The notes beneath the pieces are model-generated. The model saw nothing but the letters and a program-made list of their open reading frames with translations, did no database searches and had not been told where the DNA came from. Position numbers and translations under genes: made by a program. DNA of 64,000 nucleotides from Burkholderiaceae bacterium (GTDB lineage: Bacteria; Pseudomonadota; Gammaproteobacteria; Burkholderiales; Burkholderiaceae_C): NCBI GenBank assembly GCA_016790575.1, contig JAEUOU010000005.1, positions 124,001 through 188,000 on the forward strand, written 5' to 3'. The stretch's first letter is position 1. Each line of letters starts with the position of its first letter. Below, in pieces: positions 40,234 through 49,226 of this stretch.

Positions 40234-41049
40234 TCAATAGTAATTGCCCACCAGCGAGAGCAGTTCGACCAGCAGGATGAGCACAAACATCAGGACCAGA
40301 TTGCGCAGTTGCGGATTCAGTGCCGCGCGGGGCCTGCGCGGGCCCGCGTCCCGCGGGCGCAACGCCGATACAAACGGCACCAGGGCCACGACCAGGCTCA
40401 GCCCGACGGTTTTCAGGGCAAACACCACCGACACCACCGGACTGAAGACATGGCCGACGCGCCGGGTGTAGGAGTCGAAAGCCCATGGCGTCGGCCCGTG
40501 CACCACCAGATAGGCCAGCACCAGTGCCGTCACGCCACTGACCACAGCCAGCGCCGGCACTGCGAAAAGGCAGCCCACCACCCGGGGCACCACCAGCATC
40601 CGCAACGGATCCAGCCCGCGCTGCCGCAGACGCTCGAATTCCCCCCTGGCATGCAAGGACGCAACCCCGGAAAACCCCGGCAGACTCAACCGCACTGCCA
40701 CAAACAGTGCCGCCGACAGCGGTATCAGTTCCAGCACCAGCACCCGCACCACCATTTCGAGCGCATATTGCGAAAGCCCGTAGCTGGCCGCCGTCACGAC
40801 CACAATGCGAATCAGCACGAGACTGAGCAGCGACACCAGCAAGGTGAACCACAGCAACACGGGCGCCGTGCCCAGGTAGATCTGGCGCGCCATTTCGCTG
40901 CGATAGGGAGACCGATAGCTGGAGGGCGAAATGGCCAGGAGCAACAACGACGCGGCATCGCGTCCTCCCCGCCGCATTTCGCCGCCCAAACCCGCCCAGC
41001 GCGTCCAGGTCGCCGCCCAGCCACCCCGGAAATTGTCGATTCCGCTCAT
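40234..41049 (-). CDS. mlaE: MlaE-family ABC transporter permease
   Basis: 271 residues from MSGIDNFRGGWAATW, with an N-terminal amphipathic part and five or so membrane segments. Family parts: QIYLGTAPVLLWFTLLVSLL, LELIPLSAALFVAVRLSLPG and VFALKTVGLSLVVALVPF. These permeases drive lipid transfer together with an MCE protein and an ATPase. No ATPase gene lies in this unit. The GxxxA/E residues of the typical EQ-loop are not clear, so activity with a distant MlaF is only inferred. Its ATG overlaps the queG stop by four bases, which links it to queG. Confidence 0.85.
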   Translation of the reverse strand: MSGIDNFRGGWAATWTRWAGLGGEMRRGGRDAASLLLLAISPSSYRSPYRSEMARQIYLGTAPVLLWFTLLVSLLSLVLIRIVVVTAASYGLSQYALEMVVRVLVLELIPLSAALFVAVRLSLPGFSGVASLHARGEFERLRQRGLDPLRMLVVPRVVGCLFAVPALAVVSGVTALVLAYLVVHGPTPWAFDSYTRRVGHVFSPVVSVVFALKTVGLSLVVALVPFVSALRPRDAGPRRPRAALNPQLRNLVLMFVLILLVELLSLVGNYY

Positions 41050-42206
41050 GTCGCGATCGTAGCGCCCGCAGCCGTGTCTGCCGGCGGGGGCCGACCGCCG
41101 CCCTGCCCGAGCGCCCACAGGACATGCTCGCGCACCAGAGCCTGCGGATGATCGCGCCATCCAGCCAGCGCCCGAAACAAGTCCGATGACCGTGCCGCCC
41201 GGCCCGGCCCGTCGCAAGAGGCAGCCAGCGCATTGCCTGCCGCCACCGCCAGATTGCGCAGCCAGCGCACATGGCCGATGCGCCGTATCGGGTTGCCCTC
41301 GGTCCGGCGCAGGAATTCGGCTTCGGACCAGCCCAGCAGCGCAACCAGCGCCGCATCGCCCAGACCGGGACGGGGATCAAAGTCGGGCAAGGGGCTGCGG
41401 CGGGCAAACTTGTTCCAAGGACAGGCCAGCTGGCAGTCATCGCAGCCGTAGATGCGGTTGCCCAGCCGTGGCCGCAGCTCGACCGGGATCGGGCCGGGGT
41501 GCTCTATCGTCAGATAAGAAATGCAGCGGCGCGCGTCCAGGCGGTACGGCGCCACGATGGCCTGTGTCGGGCACACGTCGATGCAGGCCTGACAGGATCC
41601 ACAGTGCGCGGTCGTGGCCGGTGTCGGCGGCAACGCCAGATCGACACAGATTTCGCCCAGGAAAAACACGGACCCACCTTCGCGGCTGAGCGCCAGTGTG
41701 TGTTTGCCGCGCCAGCCAATGCCGCTGCGGCTCGCCAGCTCGACTTCCAGCATGGGCGCCGAATCGGTGAACACCCGGTGACCGAACGGCCCCACCTGAT
41801 CGGCGATCCGGTCCGCCAGCTGCTGCAGCCGCGCGCGCAGCACCTTGTGATAGTCCCGGCCGCGGGCGTAGACCGAAACCACCGCCTCGTGCGGCGCCGC
41901 CAGGCGCTGCCATTCGCCTTGCAGCCAGTCCGCCGGTGCCTCGCGGGGCAGATAGTCCATGCGCGCGGTGATCACGCTGACCGTGCCGGGCACCAGTTCG
42001 GCGGGGCGGGCGCGCCGCAGGCCATGTGCGGCCATATAGTCCATGCTGCCGTGAAACCCGGCTGCCAACCACGCGAGCAATCCGGGCTCGGCAGACCTCA
42101 GGTCCACACCGGCAATGCCGATTTGGGAAAATCCCAGCTCCCGGGCCCAGGCCCGGATACTGGACACCGCTACAGGACTGCTGCTCTGACCACCGATCGC
42201 CGCCAT
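41046..42206 (-). CDS. queG: tRNA epoxyqueuosine(34) reductase
   Basis: 386 residues. QueG reduces epoxyqueuosine to queuosine in tRNA using cobalamin and two [4Fe-4S] clusters. The cluster cysteines are visible in CGSCQACIDVCPTQAI and CDDCQLACPWNKFA; ASRSGIGWRGKHTLALS and YARGRDYHKVLR are family segments. TACAAT lies six bases before the ATG and there is no ribosome-binding site. The gene is divergent from tsaE with an intergenic distance of only a few bases. It overlaps the permease gene downstream. Confidence 0.95.
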   Translation of the reverse strand: MAAIGGQSSSPVAVSSIRAWARELGFSQIGIAGVDLRSAEPGLLAWLAAGFHGSMDYMAAHGLRRARPAELVPGTVSVITARMDYLPREAPADWLQGEWQRLAAPHEAVVSVYARGRDYHKVLRARLQQLADRIADQVGPFGHRVFTDSAPMLEVELASRSGIGWRGKHTLALSREGGSVFFLGEICVDLALPPTPATTAHCGSCQACIDVCPTQAIVAPYRLDARRCISYLTIEHPGPIPVELRPRLGNRIYGCDDCQLACPWNKFARRSPLPDFDPRPGLGDAALVALLGWSEAEFLRRTEGNPIRRIGHVRWLRNLAVAAGNALAASCDGPGRAARSSDLFRALAGWRDHPQALVREHVLWALGQGGGRPPPADTAAGATIAT

Positions 42207-42212
42207 TCACCG

Positions 42213-42218
42213 ATTGTA
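42213..42218 (-). promoter_or_regulatory. -10-like hexamer TACAAT, 6 bases before queG start
   Basis: On the minus strand TACAAT, six bases, then the queG ATG. It occupies the same bases as the first codons proposed for tsaE on the other strand. Confidence 0.45.
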
Positions 42219-42719
42219 GAAACCGGCTCAGGCCCCGGTGCCGCGACGCTGCGCCGCCACCTGGTCTGGCCAGATGAAGCGGCCACGGCCACCAGTGCGG
42301 CCCGTCTGGCGGCCTGTCCCGCCGTGCGCAATGCCTTCATCGCCCTGCAGGGCGACCTGGGTGCGGGAAAAACCACCCTGGTCAGGCATCTGCTGCGTGC
42401 GCTGGGCGTGAGCGGCAGCATCAAGAGTCCGACCTACGCCGTGGTCGAACCCCATGAAGTGAACGGACCCCAGGGGCCGCTGTCGATCTGGCACTTCGAC
42501 TTCTACCGTTTCGACGATCCGCGCGAATGGGAAGACGCCGGCTTTCGCGACCTGTTTGCCAGCCCCGGGCTGAAGCTGGCCGAATGGCCGGACAAAGCCG
42601 CCGGGGTCTTGCCCCCGGCTGACCTCACCATTGCCCTGGACGCAGACCCGGACGATTCCCGGCGGGTGACGCTGACCGCCCACAGCCCCGCCGGAACTGC
42701 GCTGCTGGAGGCCGCATGA
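42213..42719 (+). CDS. tsaE: tRNA threonylcarbamoyladenosine biosynthesis protein TsaE (start uncertain)
   Basis: About 168 residues. Walker A is ALQGDLGAGKTTLVRHLLRA, then SPTYAVVEPHE, WHFDFYRFDDPREWEDAGF and LAEWPDKA: TsaE, the ATPase of the threonylcarbamoyl-adenosine complex. Homology supports residues from about LRRHLVWPDEAAT on. No ATG, GTG or TTG precedes these in frame downstream of the divergent queG start; candidates are ATT at 42213, CTG at 42186 or 42252, or a late GTG near 42327 that would cut the conserved part. The given start is therefore a placeholder. The stop overlaps the amiC ATG (ATGA). Confidence 0.85.
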   Translation: MVETGSGPGAATLRRHLVWPDEAATATSAARLAACPAVRNAFIALQGDLGAGKTTLVRHLLRALGVSGSIKSPTYAVVEPHEVNGPQGPLSIWHFDFYRFDDPREWEDAGFRDLFASPGLKLAEWPDKAAGVLPPADLTIALDADPDDSRRVTLTAHSPAGTALLEAA

Positions 42720-44185
42720 TCCAGCGGCGCGACTGGCTGCAGGCGGGCGCCGTGGTGCTGGTTCTGGGCCGTATCGAACTGGCGTGGGGCGCCAGCATTG
42801 TTGCCGTCCGGGTCTGGCCGGCGCCCGACTACACCCGCGTCACCCTGGAGTCCGACACCGCCCTGACCGCACGGGTCTTTCCGGTCACGACACCGCCCCG
42901 CCTGGCAGTGGACATTGAAGGCATCGAACTGAATCCGCTGCTGCGCGAACTGGTCGCGCAGGTTCGGCCGGACGACCCCAACATTGCCGGCATCCGCGTC
43001 GGTCAGAACACGCCCGGCGTGGTGCGTCTGGTGATCGACCTGAAGCAGGACATCCGGCCCCAGGTGTTCAGCCTGCCGCCGATTGCCGCGTACCAGCACC
43101 GGTTGGTGTTTGACCTGTACCCCGTGTCGCCGCCCGACCCGCTGGCCCAGCTGATCGCAGAGCGGCTGCGCGACGCCGGCCCCGGCGGCGTCCGCCCCGT
43201 GCCGGACTCCCCTGCCACGCCGGAGCCGGTCACCGATCCGCTGGGCGAGTGGGTGGCGCGGCACAGCGCCATGGCGCCACCCGGCCGCATCGAGCCACCC
43301 CTTGCGTCCGTTGCCCCGCCACCCGCGCCCCCACCGATCACCGCCCGCCGTCCGGAGGCCGCCAAGCCGCTTCCGGATACTATAGAAAGCATAGCCAAAA
43401 ACGACCAAAATTCGCTGGGTATGGGCCAAAAAGGCCAGAAATCGGTACTCGAAGGGACCGTGGACCGCCTGATTGTTGTCGCGCTCGATCCCGGGCATGG
43501 CGGCGAAGACCCTGGCGCCATCGGACCGGGCGGCACCCGCGAGAAGGATGTCGTGTTGCAGATCGCGCGCCGTTTGCAGGGACGCATCAACCGTTCTTCC
43601 GTGCGGGGCAGTCCCCTGCGCGCCTTTCTGACCCGCGATGCCGACTTTTTTGTGCCGCTGCATGTGCGCGTCCAGAAAGCCCGTCGCGTCGACGCTGACC
43701 TGTTCGTCAGCATCCATGCGGACGCTTTCTTCACCCCCCGCCCCCAAGGCGCCAGTGTGTTCGTGCTGAGCCAGGGCGCCGCGTCGAGCAGCGCCGCGCG
43801 CTGGCTGGCCAACAAGGAGAACGCCGCCGACGCCATCGGCGGAATCAACCCGCCTGCCGCCGACGCGCAGTTGCGCCGCGCCCTGCTGGACATGAGCACC
43901 ACCGCCCAGATCAATGACAGTCTGCAGCTCGGCTCCAAACTGCTGCAGGCGATGGGCAGTGTCGGCAAACTGCACAAGCCCCAGGTCGAACAGGCCGGAT
44001 TCGCGGTATTGCGTGCGCCGGACATCCCCAGCGTTCTGGTGGAGACCGCCTTCATCAGCAACCCCGACGAAGAAGAGCGCTTGCGCAGCGAAGCCTTCCA
44101 GGAACAGATGGCAGACGCCCTGCACCGGGGCATCCTGGCCTACTTCGCCCGCAACCCGCCACTGGCACGCCGCCGCAGCGCCTGA
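42716..44185 (+). CDS. amiC: N-acetylmuramoyl-L-alanine amidase (AMIN + Amidase_3)
   Basis: 489 residues. A twin-arginine signal (MIQRRDWLQAGAVVLVLG) sends it to the periplasm. An N-terminal AMIN domain (about 27-150) binds peptidoglycan; the Pro-rich linker (about 160-245) leads to the zinc amidase domain with LDPGHGGEDPGAIG, SIHADAF and VLVETAFISNPDEE. It splits daughter cell walls at division. Linker residues about 221-241 come from dispersed repeat copy E (IAKNDQNSLGMG). Coupled to tsaE upstream, the usual tsaE-ami order. Convergent with ackA. Confidence 0.94.
   Translation: MIQRRDWLQAGAVVLVLGRIELAWGASIVAVRVWPAPDYTRVTLESDTALTARVFPVTTPPRLAVDIEGIELNPLLRELVAQVRPDDPNIAGIRVGQNTPGVVRLVIDLKQDIRPQVFSLPPIAAYQHRLVFDLYPVSPPDPLAQLIAERLRDAGPGGVRPVPDSPATPEPVTDPLGEWVARHSAMAPPGRIEPPLASVAPPPAPPPITARRPEAAKPLPDTIESIAKNDQNSLGMGQKGQKSVLEGTVDRLIVVALDPGHGGEDPGAIGPGGTREKDVVLQIARRLQGRINRSSVRGSPLRAFLTRDADFFVPLHVRVQKARRVDADLFVSIHADAFFTPRPQGASVFVLSQGAASSSAARWLANKENAADAIGGINPPAADAQLRRALLDMSTTAQINDSLQLGSKLLQAMGSVGKLHKPQVEQAGFAVLRAPDIPSVLVETAFISNPDEEERLRSEAFQEQMADALHRGILAYFARNPPLARRRSA
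43376..43440 (+). repeat. Dispersed repeat copy E (in frame inside amiC linker)
   Basis: CTATAGAAAGCATAG, then AACGACCAAAATTCGCTGGG and TATGGGCCAAAAAGG. Same strand as amiC; encodes TIESIAKNDQNSLGMG. The copy lies between the AMIN and amidase domains. Confidence 0.8.
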
Positions 44186-44201
44186 GCACCCGCCCCGGCA
44201 C

Positions 44202-45398
44202 TCAGGCGCGCGCGCCAGCAACCGGCAACGCCGCCAGACCGACCCGCGACAGCACCTGCTCTTCGTCGGCCGGGATGACCCAGACTTCGACGCCACTGTC
44301 GTCGCCATCAATCCGCACGGCGTCGCCACCCTGGGCCGCGCCATTTCGGGCGGCATCGATACGCACTCCCAGAAAGTCCAGTGTCTGTCCCAATGCGGCC
44401 CGCAAGGGCGCGTCGTGTTGCCCGATCCCCCCCGAGAAGACCAGCAGGTCCAGGCCGCGAAGGCAGGCGACCAGCGCCCCCATTTCGCGCGTCGCACGAT
44501 GGGTGAAAAGCGCCAGGGCCTGGCGCGCGCGCGGCGATTGGCTTCCCTGCAGGCTGCGCCAGTCGCCACTCAGGCCGGACACCCCAAGCAGTCCGCTGCG
44601 CCGATACAGCAGATCGCGCAACGACGAGCCCGTCCATCCCTGATCAAGCAAATGGAGCAGGACACCCGGGTCCAGGCTGCCACTGCGGGTTGCCATCATC
44701 AGGCCGTCCAGCGCCGAGAAACCCATCGACGTGGCCACGGGCTGACCGTCGCGGACCGCGGCCATGCTGCAGCCGCTGCCCAGATGGGCCAGCAGCACGC
44801 GGCCCTGGCTGCGGACACTGCGCGCGCGCAAGCTTGCCATCAGATGCTCATACGCCAGGCCATGGAAGCCGTAACGCCGCACCCCGTGTGCGCGAACCTC
44901 CTGCGGCAGTGGCAACAGGGTCTCGACCTCCGGCAAGGCAGAGAAAAAAGCGGTATCGAACGCGGCAAACTGGATCAGCCCCGGCAGCGCCTGGCCCAAC
45001 ACTTCGACACCGCGCAGATTGGCGTTCTGGTGCAGGGGCGCCAAAGGGGCCAGCCGGCGCAGCTCGACCATGACGTCGGCATCGATACAGACCGGCCCGC
45101 TGAATCGCGCCCCGCCATGCACCACACGATGTACGGCCACCCGCAAACTGCTCAGCATGCCGCGCAGGTGCAACTGCCGCAACAGCGCCTGGAGCGCGCG
45201 TTCAAGGTCAAAGCCCACGCCGGGCAGCACCACCGGCTGCGATGCCGGCGGAACCGTCCAGCACAGCACTGCCGGCTCCGCCGTGCCACGCCCTTCGACC
45301 GACCCGCCCGCCACCCGCTGGCCGGTGTCGTCGAACAAGCCGAACTTCAGGGTCGACGAACCCGCATTGACGGTCAGAATCGCCGCTGCGCCGCCCAT
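44202..45398 (-). CDS. ackA: Acetate kinase
   Basis: 398 residues: NAGSSTLKFGLFDD at the start, HRVVHGGARFSGP, AHLGSGCSMAAVRDGQPV, and DALRLDGDD-like region at the end. It forms acetyl phosphate from acetate and ATP, or the reverse, with the phosphotransacetylase encoded immediately upstream (three-base gap). It is the last gene of the leftward five-gene operon 51205-44202 and is convergent with amiC 16 bases away. The protein is near the normal length. Confidence 0.93.
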   Translation of the reverse strand: MGGAAAILTVNAGSSTLKFGLFDDTGQRVAGGSVEGRGTAEPAVLCWTVPPASQPVVLPGVGFDLERALQALLRQLHLRGMLSSLRVAVHRVVHGGARFSGPVCIDADVMVELRRLAPLAPLHQNANLRGVEVLGQALPGLIQFAAFDTAFFSALPEVETLLPLPQEVRAHGVRRYGFHGLAYEHLMASLRARSVRSQGRVLLAHLGSGCSMAAVRDGQPVATSMGFSALDGLMMATRSGSLDPGVLLHLLDQGWTGSSLRDLLYRRSGLLGVSGLSGDWRSLQGSQSPRARQALALFTHRATREMGALVACLRGLDLLVFSGGIGQHDAPLRAALGQTLDFLGVRIDAARNGAAQGGDAVRIDGDDSGVEVWVIPADEEQVLSRVGLAALPVAGARA

Positions 45399-45401
45399 CC
45401 G

Positions 45402-46829
45402 TCAGCGTCCCACCATGCGGTTATGGTGGGCAACCAGTCGCGCCAGCACCGCTGAACCGATGCGCGACCGTGTTCCGTCGGCGCGGCTGGTCAGGGCAAT
45501 CGGAACCTTGGCGCCCAGGACGACCCCGCAGGACATGGCACCGCCCAGATACTCCAGCTGCTTGGCCAGCATGTTGCCGGACTCCAGATCAGGCACCAGC
45601 AGCACATCGGCGTCGCCGGCCACCGGCGAATCGATGCCTTTGATCCGTGCGGCCGCTTCAGAGATCGCGTTGTCGAAACCCAAAGGGCCGTCCAGCACAC
45701 CGCCGACGATCTGGCCCCGGTCGGCCATCTTGCACAGCGCCGCCGCGTCCAGCGAAGACGGCAGCGAAGGACTGACCGTCTCGACCGCCGAAAGGATCGC
45801 CACCTTGGGTCGGGTCGTGCCCAGCAGACACGAGAACTCGATCGCGTTCTGGACGATATCGACCTTCTCCGCCAGGCTGGGCGCAATGTTCAGCGCCGCG
45901 TCCGTGAGCAGCAAAGGCTTGTGATAACTGGGGACATCGAAGCGGAACACATGCGAGCAACGCCGCCCGGTGCGCAGGCCGCGTTGCGCGAGCACCGCAT
46001 GCATCAGCTCATCGGTGTGCAAGCTGCCTTTCATCAGGCTGTCGACCGCGCCGGAGGCGGCCAGCTCCGCCGCTCGCTGCGCCGCGGCATGACTGTGGGC
46101 CACGGGCTCGATCTCGCATCCGCCCAGGTCCAGCTCCGCCTCTTCGGCAACCTGGGCAATCCTTGCCGGCGGTCCAACCAGCAGCGGATGCATGATGCCC
46201 AGCCGGGCGCATTCCAGTGCACCCTGCAGGGACGCAGCGTCACACGGATGAACCACGGCGCAGCGGGTGACAGCCAGTCCGGCCGACAGCGCGATCAGCT
46301 CCTGCAGACGCGCCTGGGGGTCGAACAGCTGGATGGTCGGCGCGGCGCGCAAACGGTGGCGCACCTTGCGGGTCGGGGCAAGCACCCGGGCGCTGCCACG
46401 CAACACCTGATCGCCTTGCTGGTTGGTGATGTCGCAGTCCAGCGTGACCTGTTTGCGCTCGGCGTCCTTGGCCACCACGCGCACCGAGGTCGTCAAGGTA
46501 TCGCCTACCCGGACCGGTCGGCGGAAATGCAAGGCCTGCTCCAGGTAAATCGTCCCCGGTCCGGGAAACTGGGTGCCCAGGACGGCCGAGATCAATGATC
46601 CGCCCCACATCCCGTGGGCGATGACCCCGTGAAACGGCGTGCTTTCGGCGTAGCCGGCGTCCAGATGCGCCGGGTTGGTGTCTCCCGAAACCGCGGCAAA
46701 TGCCCGGATATCGTCCAGTGTCAGCGTTCGAACCGACCGGGCCTCCTGGCCCAGGGTGATTTCATCGAAGACGTGATTTTCAATGAGGGCGCCGTCCTGG
46801 TTCAGGACGTTTTCAAGCGGTATCGACAT
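45402..46829 (-). CDS. MaoC-like enoyl-CoA hydratase fused to phosphate acetyl/butyryltransferase
   Basis: 475 residues from MSIPLENVLNQDGALIENHV. Residues about 15-150 are a MaoC-type hot-dog hydratase (FAAVSGDTNPAHLDAGYAES, AHGMWGGSLISAVLG), with the conserved Asp and His. Residues about 165-475 are a phosphate acetyl/butyryltransferase domain (LMKGSLHTDELMHAV, LLTDAALNIAPSLAEK). It could link acyl-CoA hydration and acyl-phosphate formation, passing to AckA. A longer start at 46871 overlaps fabI by 26 bases; neither start has a clear ribosome-binding site. Such fusions beside ackA and fabI are known in beta-proteobacteria. Confidence 0.88.
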   Translation of the reverse strand: MSIPLENVLNQDGALIENHVFDEITLGQEARSVRTLTLDDIRAFAAVSGDTNPAHLDAGYAESTPFHGVIAHGMWGGSLISAVLGTQFPGPGTIYLEQALHFRRPVRVGDTLTTSVRVVAKDAERKQVTLDCDITNQQGDQVLRGSARVLAPTRKVRHRLRAAPTIQLFDPQARLQELIALSAGLAVTRCAVVHPCDAASLQGALECARLGIMHPLLVGPPARIAQVAEEAELDLGGCEIEPVAHSHAAAQRAAELAASGAVDSLMKGSLHTDELMHAVLAQRGLRTGRRCSHVFRFDVPSYHKPLLLTDAALNIAPSLAEKVDIVQNAIEFSCLLGTTRPKVAILSAVETVSPSLPSSLDAAALCKMADRGQIVGGVLDGPLGFDNAISEAAARIKGIDSPVAGDADVLLVPDLESGNMLAKQLEYLGGAMSCGVVLGAKVPIALTSRADGTRSRIGSAVLARLVAHHNRMVGR

Positions 46830-46845
46830 GGTGGGGAAGGTAGAG

Positions 46846-47607
46846 TCAAGCGATGGCGTGGTATCCGGCATCGACGTAGATCGTCTGACCGGTCATTCCG
46901 GCCGACGCGTCGCTGCACAGGAAGGCGGTGAGATGGGCGATTTCGTCGAGGCTGACCAGCCGGCCCAGGGGTGCCCGCCTGCGGGCATCGTCAAGCAGGT
47001 CATCGAAATGGTCGATGCCACTGGCGGCGCGCGTCGGAATGGGCCCGGGCGAAACCGCATGCACCCGCAAGCCCGACGGACCCAGCTCGCGGGCAAGATA
47101 GCGCACCAGCGCCTCCAGCGCGGCCTTCACCGGCCCCATCAGGCCGTAGTGGGGCACCGCCCGGCTTGCCCCCAGATAACTCATCGTGACCATGCTGCCG
47201 CCGGCCATGTGCGGCGCGCAAATGCGGGCGAGCCGGGCGAAAGAATGGCAGGAAAGGTCCATGGCCCGGGCGAACCCCGCGGCGCTGGTTTCCATGACCG
47301 GCGAATGCAGATCGACGGTGGGCGCCCAGGCAATCGAATGGACAACGAAATCCAGACCGCCCAAGGCGTCAACCGCGCCCAGAACGGCCGATTCCAGCTG
47401 GCTGTCCGACTCGACGTTGCACACCTGCAAGGGCATGTCCAGCGCCTGCGTCAGCCCGACGACGGCGGCATAGGCCCGCTCGTTGACACAGGAACCCACC
47501 AGCCGGGCCCCCTGTTGCCGGGCCAGTCGCGCGAAACCATAGGCAATGCTGTGCTCATTGGCGATCCCGAGGATCAGGCCCCGCTTGCCGTGCAGACCGG
47601 GATTCAT
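46846..47607 (-). CDS. fabI: Enoyl-[acyl-carrier-protein] reductase FabI-like
   Basis: 253 residues from MNPGLHGKRGLILGIANEHS. It is an SDR fold of the FabI type: GIANEHSIAYGFARL binds NAD, and the catalytic Tyr and Lys stand in HYGLMGPVKAAL with FabI spacing. FabI carries out the last step of each fatty-acid elongation cycle. It may be a second FabI, since the neighbours handle acyl-CoA and acetate rather than core lipid synthesis. ATG overlaps the stop of the PPDK-like gene (ATGA). Confidence 0.9.
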   Translation of the reverse strand: MNPGLHGKRGLILGIANEHSIAYGFARLARQQGARLVGSCVNERAYAAVVGLTQALDMPLQVCNVESDSQLESAVLGAVDALGGLDFVVHSIAWAPTVDLHSPVMETSAAGFARAMDLSCHSFARLARICAPHMAGGSMVTMSYLGASRAVPHYGLMGPVKAALEALVRYLARELGPSGLRVHAVSPGPIPTRAASGIDHFDDLLDDARRRAPLGRLVSLDEIAHLTAFLCSDASAGMTGQTIYVDAGYHAIA

Positions 47608-49226
47608 GGCGTGCCTTCCCGCAGGCGCGCAAGCCGCTCCTGCAGCGCAATGTCCGGAACCAGCCGTCCGGCCAGCAGGCCCGGCCACACGGTGCCGTCG
47701 TCGCCGCAGAGCGTGATCGGTGATCCTTCGTCGATCCGCATGTCGCCCAGCCAGATGCACCGTGCCGGCAGGTCGATCCGCAGTCCCTCGCAAGCCACCA
47801 GGCAGGTCTTGCCCAGCTGCCGGGCAACCACTGCCGCGTGCGAGGTTCGTGCGCCGCGCTGGGTCAGCAGACCCTGGGCAATGTCGACGGCAGCGATGTC
47901 GCGCGTTTCCGCGTCGGCGCGCACCAGCACCACCGGCGCGCCTTGCGCCACCCGGCGAATGGCGGCCTCGCTGTCGAGCACCAGTTCACCTGCGGCCACT
48001 CCGGGACTGGCCACATGGGCCTGCGCCAGCGGACGCCGCGCGTCCGAACCCGCCGGGGCATCGGCGGTGGTCTCAGTCAGCCGCATCACACCCAACTGCT
48101 CGCTATCGACGGCATCGGTACGCGAACGCGCTGTCGGGCCGTCAATCACGCCTTCGTGCAGCAGATCCAGCGCAATGCGGGCGGTTGCCAGCAGCGTGCG
48201 TTTTCCCGCGCGGGTCTGCAGCCAATACAGGCGGCCGTCTTCCACCGTGAACTCGAAATCCTGCATGTCGCCGAAAGCCTGCTCCAGCCGCTGGCAACCC
48301 TGCAGGAGTTCAGCCCAGGCATGCGGTGCGGCGGCCGCCAGGCGTTGGTGACCATGGGCATTGCGCCGGCCCGACACCACATCCTCCCCCTGCGCGTTGG
48401 CCAGGTAGTCCACCCAGGGCCGGGGATCCCCTGTCGTCGGATCGCGGGTGAAACCGACACCGGCACCGGAGCGGCCACCTGCGTTGCCAAACACCATGAC
48501 CTGCACGATCACCGCCGTGCCCAGGCTTTCGTCGATACCATGCCGCGCGCGGTAAGCCTGCGCCTTGTCGGCCTGCCAGGAGCGGTGCACCGCCAGCACC
48601 GCGCCGTGCAGCTGGTCCCGTGCGGACTGCGGGAAATCCACATTCGCCAGGCTGCGATAGATGCTACGGAAGCTGCGCGTCAGGTCGCGCAGTTCAGAAA
48701 AGTCCAGATCACTCTCCACGCGCCCGTCCAACGCCCGCGCCAGTTCCGCATCAAACGGGGCCGGATCGAGGCCCATCACGGTTTCGGCGTACGACGCCAC
48801 CAGCCGCCGGTACGAATCCCACACCAGGCGCGGGTTGCCGGTGCGCCGCAAAAGACCCGACACCGTGGCGTCGCAAAGCCCGATATTGAGCAGCGTCTCC
48901 AGCATCCCCGGCATGGACACCGGCGCGCCGGAGCGCACCGACACGATCAGCGGACGCGACGGCTCGCCCAGCACGGCGCCGGTCAGTGACTCCAGGCTGG
49001 GAAGGGTGGCCGCCAGGGCGTTGCGAATCTGCTCGGTACCAACCCGCGAATAGGCGGTGCCCAGCACCAGCGCCGCAGGCACCGGCAGACCCAGCTGGGC
49101 CATCCGGGCGAGGTTGGCCGCCTTGGCACCGACGCTGCTGCGGTCCAGGGCCTCCTCGGCGTCATCGGGACGGTCTGGCGCACCAATCAGCACCACATGG
49201 GCCGGCCAGGGTTGGGGACTGTTCAT
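47604..49226 (-). CDS. Pyruvate phosphate dikinase-like protein lacking the PEP/pyruvate barrel
   Basis: 540 residues. The ATP-grasp part (about 1-350) has VSVRSGAPVSMPGMLETLLN, GVGFTRDPTTGD, YLANAQGEDVVSGRR and DMQDFEFTVEDGRLYWLQTR, all close to PPDK. The swivelling phosphohistidine domain has His463 in RGARTSHAAVVARQLGK. The protein then ends, so the C-terminal TIM barrel of PPDK (about 340 residues), which binds pyruvate, is absent and no separate barrel gene is in the operon. The phosphoryl acceptor is unknown. Overlaps of four bases at both ends (with the DUF47-like gene and fabI) show tight coupling. Confidence 0.9.
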   Translation of the reverse strand: MNSPQPWPAHVVLIGAPDRPDDAEEALDRSSVGAKAANLARMAQLGLPVPAALVLGTAYSRVGTEQIRNALAATLPSLESLTGAVLGEPSRPLIVSVRSGAPVSMPGMLETLLNIGLCDATVSGLLRRTGNPRLVWDSYRRLVASYAETVMGLDPAPFDAELARALDGRVESDLDFSELRDLTRSFRSIYRSLANVDFPQSARDQLHGAVLAVHRSWQADKAQAYRARHGIDESLGTAVIVQVMVFGNAGGRSGAGVGFTRDPTTGDPRPWVDYLANAQGEDVVSGRRNAHGHQRLAAAAPHAWAELLQGCQRLEQAFGDMQDFEFTVEDGRLYWLQTRAGKRTLLATARIALDLLHEGVIDGPTARSRTDAVDSEQLGVMRLTETTADAPAGSDARRPLAQAHVASPGVAAGELVLDSEAAIRRVAQGAPVVLVRADAETRDIAAVDIAQGLLTQRGARTSHAAVVARQLGKTCLVACEGLRIDLPARCIWLGDMRIDEGSPITLCGDDGTVWPGLLAGRLVPDIALQERLARLREGTP

